From assembly GCA_029263415.1 (NCBI GenBank), contig JAJCXN010000055.1:186001-250000 (forward strand): 64,000 nt of DNA. The letters are read 5' to 3'. A program made the translations under genes and the position numbers. The notes under the pieces are model-generated. The model worked only from the letters and a program-made list of their open reading frames with translations. It was not told the origin of the DNA and did not search any database. The stretch is from Acidobacteriota bacterium. GTDB taxonomy: Bacteria > Acidobacteriota > Thermoanaerobaculia > Multivoradales > Multivoraceae. Numbering within the stretch: position 1 is the first letter of the stretch; every line of letters begins with the position of its first letter. This document shows positions 16,103 through 24,617 of this stretch, piece by piece.

Positions 16103-17527
16103 ATGTGCTCGAACACAACATTGCCTGGCAGGGCGTTGACTGGTGCGGCGATCTGGGGCACCGAGATTCATTCCCTACGCCCGCTGGTCGCGGGGACCAG
16201 CGAGTTCGCGGATCGCCTTAAGCTCCTGCGTGCTCGAGCTACGGCCTGTGTTGATGACGCCGTGATCGCGCGAGCAAGCGAGATCCTCCATGCTGTTCGA
16301 ACCGGTGGCGATCAGGCGTTGCTGAGTGCTGTCGAGACTTACGACGGCGTCACCAAGAGGTCCGTCTTGGAGCTGCTCTTTGAGGTGGAGAATGAGGCCG
16401 CGGCCTCAGATGGAGTGCCCGAACTCAATACTCAGCTCAGCGCAGAATTCCGTGCGGCAGTGCACAGCTCAATCACTGCGGTGCGCCGCTTCCATGAGCC
16501 GCAGCAGCGGTGGATCGAGTCAGGCCACTATGCGATCGAGGCCGACGGGCTCAAGATCGAAGAGCGCGTCTTCCCGCTGCGTCGAGTCGGGTTGTATGTG
16601 CCAGGTGGCCGGTTCGTCTATCCGTCGACGGTGATCATGACCGTGGTGCCAGCGCAGCTTGCAGGCGTCAGCGACATTGTGGTTGCTTGCCCCCCTGCAG
16701 CGTTGGCTTCGAGCGCCGAACTGCGCTATGTGCTGCAAGTTTTGGGGATCAGCGAGGTTTGGGGAATGGGCGGCGCGCATGCGATTGCGGCTTTGGCCTA
16801 CGGCACCGACACTGTCAGGCCAGTGGATTTCATCGCCGGCCCAGGCAACGCTTGGGTGACGGCGGCTAAGCAGCTGGTTCGCGGTACGGTAGGAACCGAT
16901 CACGACGCTGGCCCGTCTGAAGTCGTGATCGTCGCCAGTGGCGATGCGCCCGCGACGTGGGTTGCTGCGGACTTGATTGCGCAAGCGGAGCACGACCCGC
17001 GAGCAGTTGCCGTGCTGGTCACGCCGTCGATGGACTTGGCGGAGTCGGTGCTCGCTGCGCTGACTCAGCAACTCGGTGACTTGGCGACGGCGGAGACCGC
17101 AGTTGAAGCCCTGGCAGGTTTCGGCGCGGTCCTGGTGACAGAAGACCTTGAGCAAGCGTTCGAGGTCGGCGAGTCGTTGGCCGCCGAGCATCAACAATTG
17201 ATGGGTGCAGCGGCCGAAGACTTGGCGCCACGCTGTCGCGCTGCTGGCGCACTGTTTGTCGGTAGTGCGACCCCCACGTGCTTCGGAGACTACGCCGCGG
17301 GACCCTCGCATGTGCTGCCTACCGGTGGTACCGCACGCTACTCGTCGGGCTTGTCGGTGCTTGACTTCGTCCGGCGGACACATTCGGTTCGAGCCAACTC
17401 AGAAGCGTCCGCTTCGCTGGGGCGGACCGCGGCCGCGCTGGCCGAAGTCGAGGGCTTGGTTGGACACCGACGTTCCGCGGTTCTGCGCGCTGAGGCCTTG
17501 GCGGTCGATGCTGGTGAGTCGTCATGA
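16103..17527 (+). CDS. hisD: Histidinol dehydrogenase HisD
   Basis: Zinc- and NAD-dependent enzyme for the last two oxidations, histidinol to histidine. The 474 residues include the N-terminal YVPGGRFVYPSTVIM, VWGMGGAHAIAALAYGT, DFIAGPGNAWVTAAKQ, HDAGPSEVVIVA, AQAEHDPRA (zinc-binding His) and CFGDYAAGPSHVLPTGGTARY. The usual APEHL around the catalytic Glu-His reads AAEHQQL here, a conservative variation. It is about 30-40 residues longer than many homologues, mostly at the N-terminus (an earlier methionine may not be the true start). It overlaps hisC by four bases. Confidence 0.95.
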   Translation: MCSNTTLPGRALTGAAIWGTEIHSLRPLVAGTSEFADRLKLLRARATACVDDAVIARASEILHAVRTGGDQALLSAVETYDGVTKRSVLELLFEVENEAAASDGVPELNTQLSAEFRAAVHSSITAVRRFHEPQQRWIESGHYAIEADGLKIEERVFPLRRVGLYVPGGRFVYPSTVIMTVVPAQLAGVSDIVVACPPAALASSAELRYVLQVLGISEVWGMGGAHAIAALAYGTDTVRPVDFIAGPGNAWVTAAKQLVRGTVGTDHDAGPSEVVIVASGDAPATWVAADLIAQAEHDPRAVAVLVTPSMDLAESVLAALTQQLGDLATAETAVEALAGFGAVLVTEDLEQAFEVGESLAAEHQQLMGAAAEDLAPRCRAAGALFVGSATPTCFGDYAAGPSHVLPTGGTARYSSGLSVLDFVRRTHSVRANSEASASLGRTAAALAEVEGLVGHRRSAVLRAEALAVDAGESS

Positions 17528-18621
17528 CACCGCGGAATCCAAGTCGGAAACCCTCGGCGAGCGCTTTCATGAGAGCCGAGCTGCGTGCACTATCTGTCTA
17601 CCAGCTCGACCAAACCGCGTTCACTCACAAGCTCGATCAGAACGAGGTGCCGTGGGATCTGCCGAGCCGTATGAAGCGAGAAGCACTTCAACGGATCGAG
17701 CGGCGCAACTGGGCTCACTATCCGGATTTTCACAGTGATCGACTGCGCGAGCAGATCGCTCAGCGCTACGGCCTCAAGCTCAATTCGGTGCTGGTGGGAA
17801 ATGGTTCGAGTGAACTGCTTGGTGTGGTGATCGAGGCCTTGGTGGGAGCCGGGGATGAGGTGATCTCACTGGCTCCGGCGTTCAGTTTGTATGAAATGTT
17901 TGTGCGCCGCACTGGCGGTCGGACGCTGACGCTTGCGCCGCGCGCCGATTTCGCTTTGCAGATGGACGAGCTGCTCGCAGAAGTCGAGCGCGATCCGGAG
18001 CGCACGGTTCTGTTGTGTGCGCCAAACAATCCGACCGGCGCTACCGCCACGGTAGATCAGGTGCGAGCGGTGCTGGAGGCGCTCAATGCTCCGCTGCTGC
18101 TCGACAATGCCTACGGTGAATTCTGCGACCAGAGCTATCTACCGCTCCTGAGCGAGTATGCAAATCTGGTTGTGTTTAGAACGTTCTCTAAGGCTTGGTC
18201 CGTCGCCGGGGTCCGGCTCGGCTACCTGTTGGCAGATCCTGAATTTGTCGGTGAGCTGCTCAAGGTGAAGCTGCCGTACAACGTCAACCATGCGTCGGCG
18301 GTCATCGGCGAAGTGATGCTCGAGAACGCAAGCTTCTCGGAACGCAGTGTGCGAGTTCTGTGCGGACGCCGAAGTCAGTGGAGTTCGTTGTTCGAGACTG
18401 CGGGCTTCGAGGTGTTTGAGTCCCACGCGAACTTCATCTTGGTCCGACACCCCGAGGCGGAACGGGTTCGCGATGGCCTTGGCGATCGCGGGATTCTGGT
18501 TCGCGACGTTTCATCGGGTCCAGGGCTCCAGCGATGTCTCAGGGTCGCTTTGGGCGATGGTCGTGCGCTGCGAGCGACCCGGCAAGCTTTGACCGAGATT
18601 CTTCATCTGGAGCAGCTATGA
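17524..18621 (+). CDS. hisC: Histidinol-phosphate aminotransferase HisC
   Basis: PLP-dependent class I/II aminotransferase turning imidazole acetol-phosphate into histidinol phosphate. The 365-residue sequence has LDQNEVPWDLP and HYPDFHSDRLREQIAQRYG near the N-terminus, NGSSELL, the PLP-contacting CAPNNPTGATA and LLDNAYGEF, and the Schiff-base Lys in FRTFSKAWSVAGVRLGYLL near residue 224. Start ATG 17524 overlaps the hisD stop (ATGA), as does its own stop with hisB, so translation is coupled throughout. Confidence 0.95.
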   Translation: MTPRNPSRKPSASAFMRAELRALSVYQLDQTAFTHKLDQNEVPWDLPSRMKREALQRIERRNWAHYPDFHSDRLREQIAQRYGLKLNSVLVGNGSSELLGVVIEALVGAGDEVISLAPAFSLYEMFVRRTGGRTLTLAPRADFALQMDELLAEVERDPERTVLLCAPNNPTGATATVDQVRAVLEALNAPLLLDNAYGEFCDQSYLPLLSEYANLVVFRTFSKAWSVAGVRLGYLLADPEFVGELLKVKLPYNVNHASAVIGEVMLENASFSERSVRVLCGRRSQWSSLFETAGFEVFESHANFILVRHPEAERVRDGLGDRGILVRDVSSGPGLQRCLRVALGDGRALRATRQALTEILHLEQL

Positions 18622-19259
18622 CCGACTCGAATGCGAATGCCACAACTGGGCGCAGCGCCACCATCCAGCGTGCGACCAAAGAGACACAGATCGACCTAGC
18701 GCTAGATCTCGATCCCAACTCGGCACAACTTGCAGCGCGCTCGATCGAAGTGCCTGACGGGTTCTTCGCGCACATGTTGGATGCGCTGAGCAAGCATGCC
18801 GGAATCGGTATCCGGCTCGAGGCCACCGGCGACACGCACATCGACCTTCACCATACGGTTGAGGACACCGGCCTCGCATTGGGTGAGGCGCTGAGTGAGG
18901 CGCTTGGCGATCGAACCGGCATTGTGCGCTTCGCGCATGCGTATGCGCCACTGGATGAGGCGTTGAGCAGAGCTGTGATCGACCTCTCGGGCCGCGGTTT
19001 CTTGTGCCTGCGGATGCCCGAACCACTGCAACAAGCGTGGGTCACTCAGGACTTTCCGCTGACTTTGATTGAAGACTTCTTTCAGGCCTTCGCTGATCGT
19101 GGACGCTTTACTCTGCACTTGGACATGTTGGAAGGTCGTAACCCGCACCACGTTGCCGAGTCGGCCTTCAAAGCGGCGGCACTAGCTCTGCGTCAGGCAG
19201 TCACGGTAAGACCTGGCGACAGTTCTGTTCCGAGCACCAAGGGAACCTTGAGCGCGTGA
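18618..19259 (+). CDS. hisB: Imidazoleglycerol-phosphate dehydratase HisB
   Basis: Manganese-dependent dehydratase, 213 residues, monofunctional. Both internal halves of the family fold are visible: DGFFAHMLDALSKHAGI, HIDLHHTVEDTGLALGEAL (metal-binding HHxxED), LDEALSRAVIDLSGRG and GRNPHHVAESAFKAAALALR (second HHxxE). There is no N-terminal HAD phosphatase domain, so histidinol-phosphate phosphatase must be encoded elsewhere. The N-terminal 25 residues are an Asn/Thr-rich tail. ATGA overlap with hisC. Confidence 0.95.
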   Translation: MTDSNANATTGRSATIQRATKETQIDLALDLDPNSAQLAARSIEVPDGFFAHMLDALSKHAGIGIRLEATGDTHIDLHHTVEDTGLALGEALSEALGDRTGIVRFAHAYAPLDEALSRAVIDLSGRGFLCLRMPEPLQQAWVTQDFPLTLIEDFFQAFADRGRFTLHLDMLEGRNPHHVAESAFKAAALALRQAVTVRPGDSSVPSTKGTLSA

Positions 19260-19903
19260 ACTCTTCTGCTTCAGCCATCGTGATCATCGATGCGGGCGTT
19301 GGCAATTTGGGTAACGTGCTGCGCGCCGTCGAGCACGTGGCGCTTGGGTGTCGGGCGGTGATTACCGACGACCCGGACAAGGTTCGTCGAGCCCGTATTC
19401 TGATCCTGCCTGGAGTCGGCGCTTTTAGACCGCCGCGGGAACGTCTGCGTGGTGGACTTGAAACGGCGCTGGCTGAGGCTCTCGCTCAGGGCGCGTTCTT
19501 GCTGGGCATCTGCGTGGGTTTTCAACTGCTGTTCGAGGGCAGTGATGAGTTTGGCGATACGGACGGTCTCGCCTATGTGCCCGGTCGCGTGACCCGCATG
19601 CCCGATCACAGTGCGGATGGCGCCGCATCGCCCCACATTGGTTGGAACCGTTTAGTCGACTGCACCGACCACCCGTTGCTCAAGGGGGTCCACGACGATT
19701 ACGCCTACTTTGTACACAGCTACGCGGCGATCAACGTTCCTTCAGAACTCGAAGTAGCTAGTTGCTACCACGGGACTCGCTTTCCCGCGGTCGTTGCTCA
19801 CGGCAAGGTGATGGGTACTCAGTTTCATCCCGAAAAATCTGGCGCAGTCGGACTCAAGATTCTCGGCAATTTTCTCGAGCTCGCCGGAGGCACTCATGTT
19901 TGA
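19256..19903 (+). CDS. hisH: Imidazole glycerol phosphate synthase glutaminase subunit HisH
   Basis: Class I glutamine amidotransferase that supplies ammonia to HisF. In 215 residues it shows the N-terminal VIIDAGVGNLGNV, oxyanion loop LPGVGAF, the nucleophile Cys in GICVGFQLLFEGSDE and the His/Glu pair in GTQFHPEKSG. GTG start overlaps hisB by four bases and its end overlaps hisAF by eight. It must dock on the HisF half of the downstream fusion, so the assembled enzyme would combine HisA, HisF and HisH activities in one complex. Confidence 0.95.
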   Translation: MNSSASAIVIIDAGVGNLGNVLRAVEHVALGCRAVITDDPDKVRRARILILPGVGAFRPPRERLRGGLETALAEALAQGAFLLGICVGFQLLFEGSDEFGDTDGLAYVPGRVTRMPDHSADGAASPHIGWNRLVDCTDHPLLKGVHDDYAYFVHSYAAINVPSELEVASCYHGTRFPAVVAHGKVMGTQFHPEKSGAVGLKILGNFLELAGGTHV

Positions 19904-21509
19904 CGCCATCGGATCTGCGACTGACGCCCCGCCACAGGAGAAGGTGGGAGCCAACGGGTTTGAGTTCATGCCGGCGATCGATCTGCGCCATGGGCGGGTG
20001 GTTCGGCTCCAACAGGGCGACGACGCTCGGCAAACGGTCTACGGCGATGATCCGGAGAAGGTCCTGCGTGGCTATGCCGATTCGGGCATCCAGCGTGTGC
20101 ACATTGTTGACCTCGACGCAGCTTTTGGGGAAGCTCCGCAACGCGAGTTGATTGAGCGCCTATTGTCGATGGACTCAGGCCCAAGTATCCAACTTGGCGG
20201 TGGCCTGCGCGATCGCTCGTCGGTGGATTGGGCGTTTGCTGCGGGCGCAGAACGGGTGGTCATCACATCGCTCATGGTGCGCGATTTCGCTGCGTTCGCA
20301 GAACTGTGCAGTCGCTATTCGCAGCGGGTGGTCGCGGCCTTGGATTGCCGCGATGGCGATTCCGGAGCGCAGCTCCGGCTCGCGGGGTGGACCGAATCGG
20401 CGAGCGAGGATGTGGAGACCATTTGCGAACGCCTGCGACGGTTACCATTGGCTGCAGTCCTAGTCACCGACATCGGCAGAGACGGCATGATGTCGGGCCC
20501 CAATATCGCGCTAGCAGCGCGGCTTGGTCTTTGGAGTGGAGCTCCAAGCATCGTCTCGGGCGGCGTTCAGTCATTGGTAGACCTCGAGTTGGCCGTTGCA
20601 GAGCCGGGCGTCGGCGGGGTGGTGGTGGGCAAAGCTCTCTTCGATGGAAGCATTAGCCTTGATGCCGCTATGCGTACGGTCGAAGGCGGCGGTGCAAACC
20701 GGGGGGTTCGCGCTCGGCCGATCACCGGGCTCACCCATCGGGTGATCCCGTGCCTGGATGTCCAGGATGGGCGGGTGGTCAAAGGTGTGAACTTTCAGAA
20801 TCTTGTCGATCACGGTGATCCAGCAGAAGCGGCCAAGAGGTACGCAGAACAAGGTGCTGATGAGATCGTGTTCCTCGACATTGGAGCCGGTCCGGAGCGC
20901 CGGGATACCGATCTTGATTGGGTGAGCCGGGTCGCTGAGCAGGTGTTTGTTCCGTTGTGCGTTGGAGGTGGTGTGCGCAAGGTCGAGGATGCGCGCGAAT
21001 TGCTGCTCGCTGGGGCAGACAAGATTGGCATCAACAGCGCAGCCGTGGATCGTCCCGAGTTGCTGCGCGAGTTGGCGGAACGCTTCGGCAAGCAGTGTGT
21101 GGTTTTGTCGGTGGATGCACGTCGGCGTCCTGCAACTGGTAGTGGTACGCCCACGTGGGAAGTCATGAGCGGCGGCGGCCGGCACGAAACCGGGCTCGAC
21201 GCGCTTGAGTGGATTTTTCGAGCAACCGAGCTGGGTGCGGGCGAAATCCTGTTGACCAGTATCGATAGCGACGGCACCCAGGATGGCTACGATACCGAGC
21301 TGCTGCGCGCCGTCTGCTCGATGGTGAGCGAGCCGGTAATCGCCTCGGGCGGCGCTGGCACCATTGCTCACTTGGAAGCGGCGCTCAGTACTGGTGTTTC
21401 TGCAGTGTTGGCTGCGTCAATCTTTCACGAAGGGACTTTTACTGTGTCGGACGTCAAGCAACAACTCAGTCACCGTTTTCCAATGCGAACAGCGAGGCAC
21501 CCCAGATGA
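19896..21509 (+). CDS. hisAF: HisA-HisF fusion: ProFAR isomerase/IGP synthase cyclase
   Basis: One 537-residue protein with two complete (beta-alpha)8 barrels. Residues about 22-258 are HisA: Asp29 in MPAIDLRHGRVVRL, Asp150 in VVAALDCRDG, LVTDIGRDGMMSGPN. A short Gly/Arg-rich linker (about 262-277) follows. Residues about 279-530 are HisF: Asp288 in VIPCLDVQDGRVVKGVNF, CVGGGVRKVEDA, Asp407 in VVLSVDARRR, LTSIDSDGTQDGYD and VIASGGAGT. All four catalytic aspartates are kept, so both halves should be active on consecutive steps, with PRFAR passing from one to the other. HisA and HisF are classic paralogues; as separate genes they are normally adjacent. The reading frame shows no sign of error at the junction. 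It overlaps hisH by eight bases and hisIE by four. Confidence 0.93.
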   Translation: MFDAIGSATDAPPQEKVGANGFEFMPAIDLRHGRVVRLQQGDDARQTVYGDDPEKVLRGYADSGIQRVHIVDLDAAFGEAPQRELIERLLSMDSGPSIQLGGGLRDRSSVDWAFAAGAERVVITSLMVRDFAAFAELCSRYSQRVVAALDCRDGDSGAQLRLAGWTESASEDVETICERLRRLPLAAVLVTDIGRDGMMSGPNIALAARLGLWSGAPSIVSGGVQSLVDLELAVAEPGVGGVVVGKALFDGSISLDAAMRTVEGGGANRGVRARPITGLTHRVIPCLDVQDGRVVKGVNFQNLVDHGDPAEAAKRYAEQGADEIVFLDIGAGPERRDTDLDWVSRVAEQVFVPLCVGGGVRKVEDARELLLAGADKIGINSAAVDRPELLRELAERFGKQCVVLSVDARRRPATGSGTPTWEVMSGGGRHETGLDALEWIFRATELGAGEILLTSIDSDGTQDGYDTELLRAVCSMVSEPVIASGGAGTIAHLEAALSTGVSAVLAASIFHEGTFTVSDVKQQLSHRFPMRTARHPR

Positions 21510-22246
21510 GCGGTTCCGCTCCCCAAATATCCCTAGCGTCTGCCGACCTCGAGCGGCTGCGCTTTGATGAGGCAGGCCTGATTCCGATGGTGGTTCAGGA
21601 TGTTCAAAGTGGCACTGTACTGATGGTGGGTTGGGCAAATCGACAGGCGGTAGCGTTGACCATCGAGACACAGCGTGCTCATTTCTTTAGTCGATCCCGG
21701 CAGACCTTGTGGCGCAAAGGCGAGACCTCGAGTAATGAGCTGGTGGTGCGCGAGATCGCCGTCGACTGTGATCGCGACACGCTACTGGTACGCGCTGACC
21801 CACGCGGCCCGACCTGTCACACCGGTGGGCGCTCTTGCTTCGACGACGGTCTCAAGCGGGTTCCGTCGCAGCTCGAGCTCGGTTGGCTGGCGGAGGTTGT
21901 TGCGAGTCGTGCACGGGCCGGCGATGCCAATGCGAGCTACACGGCGAGACTGCTCGCGCAGGGTGTGGAACGTGTTGCACAAAAGGTCGGTGAGGAGGCG
22001 GTCGAGACGGTAATCGCCGCTGTTGTTGATCCTGCACGAGGTTCCGCCGAGGGGTCGCAACGTCGCGAACTTGTGGGCGAAAGCGCGGACCTCTTGTTCC
22101 ATCTCCTGGTCCTACTCGAGGCCAAACAGATTCCGCTGCAAGAGGTCGCGGCTGAATTGCGTAAGCGGCACAGCCAATCCGATTCCGTTGCGGACCTTGA
22201 GGGTGACCGATCGCCTAGCGCGGCTGAAGAAGGTGGCGCTCGATGA
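21506..22246 (+). CDS. hisIE: Bifunctional phosphoribosyl-AMP cyclohydrolase/phosphoribosyl-ATP pyrophosphatase HisIE
   Basis: Catalyses the second and third steps of histidine synthesis. Residues about 15-125 are HisI: FDEAGLIPMVVQD, MVGWANRQA, FFSRSRQTLWRKGETS, zinc ligands in VDCDRDTLL and GPTCHTGGRSCF. Residues about 130-230 are HisE, a MazG-like helical domain with QKVGEEAVETVIAA and RRELVGESADLLFHLLVLLEA. 246 residues in all, with a charged C-terminal tail. ATGA overlaps on both sides; it is the junction gene joining the his and trp halves of the operon. Confidence 0.95.
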   Translation: MSGSAPQISLASADLERLRFDEAGLIPMVVQDVQSGTVLMVGWANRQAVALTIETQRAHFFSRSRQTLWRKGETSSNELVVREIAVDCDRDTLLVRADPRGPTCHTGGRSCFDDGLKRVPSQLELGWLAEVVASRARAGDANASYTARLLAQGVERVAQKVGEEAVETVIAAVVDPARGSAEGSQRRELVGESADLLFHLLVLLEAKQIPLQEVAAELRKRHSQSDSVADLEGDRSPSAAEEGGAR

Positions 22247-23892
22247 GTGGCTCGCAAGAGCGCGGCAGCGTGCGTGCCACCGCCCATATCCGAGAGTTCC
22301 TCGCGGACACCTTGACACCGCTCGGCGTCTTCAAGCGACTCCAAGGTCTCTCGGATTTTCGGTTTCTCCTGGAGAGCGTGACCGGTGGTGAGCAAGTGTC
22401 GCGTTTCTCGTTTGTTGGTGCAGCCCCCAGCGAGGTGCTGTGGCTCTACGAAGACAAGCTCCTCTTGTCGAAAACGCCCGACCTCAAGCAGCGCACGGAA
22501 CTCGCTGGCGATCCCTTGGCTGTGCTGCGAGCGCGCATGGAATCGATTACTGGTGAACGCTGCTTGGTCGCGGGCACCGAGCTGCCGTTCGTCGGTGGCT
22601 GGGTAGGGTACTTCGGTTGGGACCTGGTCCGATTGCTGGAGAACTTGCCGAGCCGCCCGCCGGACGACTTCGGTCTTCCTATTGCCCTGCTTGCACGCTT
22701 TGATGACGTCGCAGTCATTGATCATGCACGTCAACGGATTGTGCTGGTTGCCAATGAGGTGGAAGGCGAGACCACCGGGGCCTCAGCAGAAGCGCGACTC
22801 GATGCACTGACGGGAACTCTCGAGGCGGCCCAGGGCGCTGGTGCTCTGCCGCTGCCGCAAGAGGAGTTGAAGCCACCTGTGCTCGCGCCGCCGACACTCA
22901 GCGATGACGAATACCAAGCAGCAGTGGTGAAGGCCAAAGAGTACATTGGCCAGGGTGACATCTTTCAAGTTGTACCCGCGCGGCGCTGGGAGGTGCAAGA
23001 GAGCATCAAACCACTCGCGTTGTATCGGTCCCTGCGAGTGGTCAATCCGAGCCCCTACATGGTGCTAATCGAGACCCCGGAGGTTTCTTTGGTCGGAGGA
23101 TCACCGGAGACGCTGGTCAGAGTGCAAGGCGACACTTTCTCAGTCCGACCGCTCGCTGGGACCCGGCCTCGTGGCGCCACGCCTCAGCAGGATCGTGAGC
23201 ACGAGCGAGAGATGCTGGAGGATCCAAAAGAGATCGCCGAGCACGTCATGTTGGTGGATCTTGGCCGCAACGATCTGGGGCGCGTTGGGGCAGCGGGCGA
23301 GGTCAAGGTCTCGGACTTCATGACAGTCGAGCGCTACAGTCATGTCATGCATATCGTCAGCAGCGTCCAAGCCCGTCGAGCGGAAGGGCGATCTGCGCTC
23401 GATGCGTTGTTCGCGTGCTTCCCCGCGGGCACGTTGTCTGGTGCACCCAAGATTCGTGCGATGGAGATCATCGATGAGCTGGAGCCGGCCGCTCGGGGTC
23501 CGTACGGCGGCGCAGCCGGCTATCTCTCGTTCAACGGTGATCTTGATACCTGCATCACCATTCGTACATTGGTGGTCGAGCCGAACAGGATCACGGTCTC
23601 CGCTGGGGCGGGACTGGTCGCCGATTCAGATCCCGCCAGTGAGCAACAAGAAACAAAGGACAAGGCGGCGGCACTCTTGCGTGCTGTGGCTCTGGCCAAA
23701 CGACTTCAGGAAACTTCAACCGAGGCGCTCAACTTGGACTCATTGACGAACGCAGTGAATTCTACAGACGCAGTGAATCCCATAGGCGCAGTGAATCCCA
23801 CAGACGCTGTGAATCCCACAGACGCTGTGAACCCTACGGACGCGGTGAAGCCTACGGACGGAGTGAACTCGGCGGACGGAGGCGAATCATGA
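22243..23892 (+). CDS. trpE: Anthranilate synthase component I TrpE
   Basis: Converts chorismate and ammonia to anthranilate, first committed step of Trp synthesis. 549 residues. Near the N-terminus LLES (residues 42-45) is the motif that binds feedback Trp. The catalytic domain shows GDIFQVVPARRWE, PYMVLIETPEVSLVGGSPE, RPLAGTRPRG, LVDLGRNDLGRV, FPAGTLSGAPKIRAMEII and GPYGGAAGYLSF. The C-terminus is extended by a repeat tail (residues 506-547) of seven hexapeptides like NPTDAV, absent from ordinary TrpE. ATGA overlaps with hisIE and trpG show that the trp genes are translated from the same message as the his genes. Confidence 0.95.
   Translation: MSGSQERGSVRATAHIREFLADTLTPLGVFKRLQGLSDFRFLLESVTGGEQVSRFSFVGAAPSEVLWLYEDKLLLSKTPDLKQRTELAGDPLAVLRARMESITGERCLVAGTELPFVGGWVGYFGWDLVRLLENLPSRPPDDFGLPIALLARFDDVAVIDHARQRIVLVANEVEGETTGASAEARLDALTGTLEAAQGAGALPLPQEELKPPVLAPPTLSDDEYQAAVVKAKEYIGQGDIFQVVPARRWEVQESIKPLALYRSLRVVNPSPYMVLIETPEVSLVGGSPETLVRVQGDTFSVRPLAGTRPRGATPQQDREHEREMLEDPKEIAEHVMLVDLGRNDLGRVGAAGEVKVSDFMTVERYSHVMHIVSSVQARRAEGRSALDALFACFPAGTLSGAPKIRAMEIIDELEPAARGPYGGAAGYLSFNGDLDTCITIRTLVVEPNRITVSAGAGLVADSDPASEQQETKDKAAALLRAVALAKRLQETSTEALNLDSLTNAVNSTDAVNPIGAVNPTDAVNPTDAVNPTDAVKPTDGVNSADGGES
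23758..23883 (+). repeat. 18-base coding tandem repeat in trpE, seven units
   Basis: Seven head-to-tail units of 18 bases encode N-(P/S)-T-D-A-V hexapeptides at the very end of trpE. Third and fourth units are identical, others differ at silent and replacement sites. The period is a multiple of three, so gain or loss of units would not shift the frame into the overlapping trpG start. Confidence 0.9.
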
Positions 23893-24617
23893 GCCTGCGT
23901 CGACATGCCACCTGGGAACTGGGAGCCGAGTGGGCAAGCCGTGGTCGACCGCGTTTGCTAATTGTCGACAACTACGACTCGTTTACCTACAACTTGGTCC
24001 AGATGCTGGCGGTCAACAAGGTGGCGTTGGAAGTTGTTCGCAACGATCTACTGTCGGCTGAGCAGGTTCTTGAACAAGTTGAGCAGGGGCGCGTTCAAGG
24101 CTTGGTGTTGTCGCCCGGCCCGGGCCGACCCGAGGATGCTGGCATCTGCGCCGATCTCCTGAAAGCTCAACCGAAGATCCCTATCTTGGGGGTTTGTCTT
24201 GGACATCAGGCGATGGGGTTTGCCTCCGGAGCGGTGGTTGATCGAGCGCCGGTGTTGATGCACGGCAAGACCTCTTCGATCCGTTTCGAGGATCATGCGA
24301 TGTTCTTTGACATTCCGCAGCCGTTTATCGCCACGCGGTACCACAGCCTTCGAGTCGCGGAAGAGTCTCTGCCAGACGAGTGGTTGCCACTCGCTTGGAG
24401 CGAGGAGGGCATCTTGATGGCAATGGCGCATCGGTCGTTGCCGTATTGGGGATTCCAGTTTCACCCGGAGTCGATTCTGACTGTCGACGGAGCGCAGCTA
24501 CTGGCAAACTTCGTAGCTCTGACGGAGACCTACGACCGCGAAGGTCAGGATCCTGAAACCCGCGTTCAGCGAACCGCACTGAGTTCAGAGCCAGCCTCAA
24601 GCGAGACCGAACTATGA
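23889..24617 (+). CDS. trpG: Anthranilate synthase glutaminase component TrpG
   Basis: Glutamine amidotransferase partner of TrpE, also usable by PabB for folate synthesis in some bacteria. In 242 residues: LLIVDNYDSFTYNLVQ, LSPGPGRPEDAG (oxyanion region), nucleophile Cys in LGVCLGHQAMGFASG, and the His/Glu pair in GFQFHPESILT. About 20 extra residues precede the conserved start and a 25-residue acidic tail follows. It is a stand-alone domain, not fused to TrpE or TrpD. Four-base overlaps with trpE and trpD. Confidence 0.95.
   Translation: MSLRRHATWELGAEWASRGRPRLLIVDNYDSFTYNLVQMLAVNKVALEVVRNDLLSAEQVLEQVEQGRVQGLVLSPGPGRPEDAGICADLLKAQPKIPILGVCLGHQAMGFASGAVVDRAPVLMHGKTSSIRFEDHAMFFDIPQPFIATRYHSLRVAEESLPDEWLPLAWSEEGILMAMAHRSLPYWGFQFHPESILTVDGAQLLANFVALTETYDREGQDPETRVQRTALSSEPASSETEL

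Noticed and set aside
20640-20760. Frameshift or missed stop that falsely joins hisA and hisF
   Set aside because: The junction has a Gly/Arg linker in one continuous frame, HisF lacks its own ribosome site or overlap, and codon use is even. Resequencing would still be wise.
23758-23883. CRISPR-like array
   Set aside because: The 18-base units abut without spacers and are in frame inside trpE.
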